This document shows, piece after piece, positions 63,776 through 64,000 of a DNA stretch of 64,000 nt. Position 1 is the first letter of the stretch. Each line of letters opens with the position of its first letter. This DNA comes from Druceiella hillmani (Eukaryota; Arthropoda; Insecta; Lepidoptera; Hepialidae). Both the position numbers and the translations under genes were made by a program. The DNA lies in NCBI GenBank assembly GCA_039881145.1, contig JAYKKI010000008.1, forward strand, positions 31,044,501 to 31,108,500, given 5' to 3'. The notes beneath the pieces are model-generated. The model was not told the DNA's origin. It ran no database searches and worked only from the letters and a program-made list of their open reading frames with translations.

Positions 63776-64000
63776 GTGCACGTTTTAAAATGCGAACATC
63801 CGCTCCGGGCTCTACATACATTTGTCGACGTTTTGACGACAGTTTCCCGCGCGGACGGCCGTGGGCGGTATTTACCACTCCTCACTGTCAAATGTCGTTT
63901 GCTATTATTACTGAACTTAGGCACACACACAACTCTTTGTCGCGCTGAGAGAGACCGCAGCCTCTTTCCATTCACCGCGTCGGCCGGTGATGTAGATTTA
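63776..64000. other. GC-rich block reaching the window end
   Basis: This CpG-rich block has open frames on both strands (63,739-63,948 plus, 63,975-63,742 minus) with no family resemblance. It could be a promoter or first exon of a gene beyond the window. Nothing here settles that. Confidence 0.4.

Overview
This window looks like AT-rich, gene-poor nuclear DNA from an insect, most probably a moth or butterfly. The pointers are a non-autonomous Helitron with a lepidopteran-style 3' end, SINE fragments with a pol III B box, a dispersed repeat family carrying an 'agggttccgt/acggaaccct' motif, long (TA)n arrays, and degenerate insect-type retrotransposons. No reading frame exceeds 132 codons, and I could not support any intact cellular protein-coding gene, rRNA or tRNA. 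It is best read as an intergenic region or a very large intron.

Layout. 1-11,000 holds transposon remains: SINE scraps, a LINE on the minus strand (1,935-4,600) with endonuclease and reverse transcriptase, the C-terminal part of a second LINE on the plus strand (4,918-5,640), and a decayed Ty1/copia element (7,274-10,810) whose gag is split by a third LINE fragment (7,366-8,254) with a 13-bp target-site duplication. 11,430-13,890 has a local duplication and two GC islands. 14,916-15,138 is a short repeat carrying a hammerhead-ribozyme-like motif, followed by a minus-strand pogo/Tigger-like transposase pseudogene (15,230-16,680). 18,900-22,850 is dispersed-repeat debris plus TA arrays. 25,150-28,930 holds tandem repeats and the Helitron. 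28,930-47,400 is mostly unique AT-rich DNA with CpG-rich islands that may be cis-regulatory, plus several strong hairpins.

47,400-56,210 is the most repeat-structured part. It contains a palindromic element with a second hammerhead-like motif, 42-bp and 78-bp tandem repeats (the latter keeping a reading frame open), a 653-bp direct duplication with one visible difference, a fragment of the same LINE family seen at 1,935, and a tandem duplication with an internal inversion. 56,200-64,000 has a 2.7-kb inverted-repeat pair, weak promoter- and exon-like signals, and a GC-rich end with a 28-bp foldback.

The most interesting observations are the two hammerhead-like motifs, the nested copia/LINE insertion, the recent 653-bp duplication and the miRNA-precursor-like hairpin at 45,012. 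All assignments come from reading by eye. No alignment, folding or database search was run.
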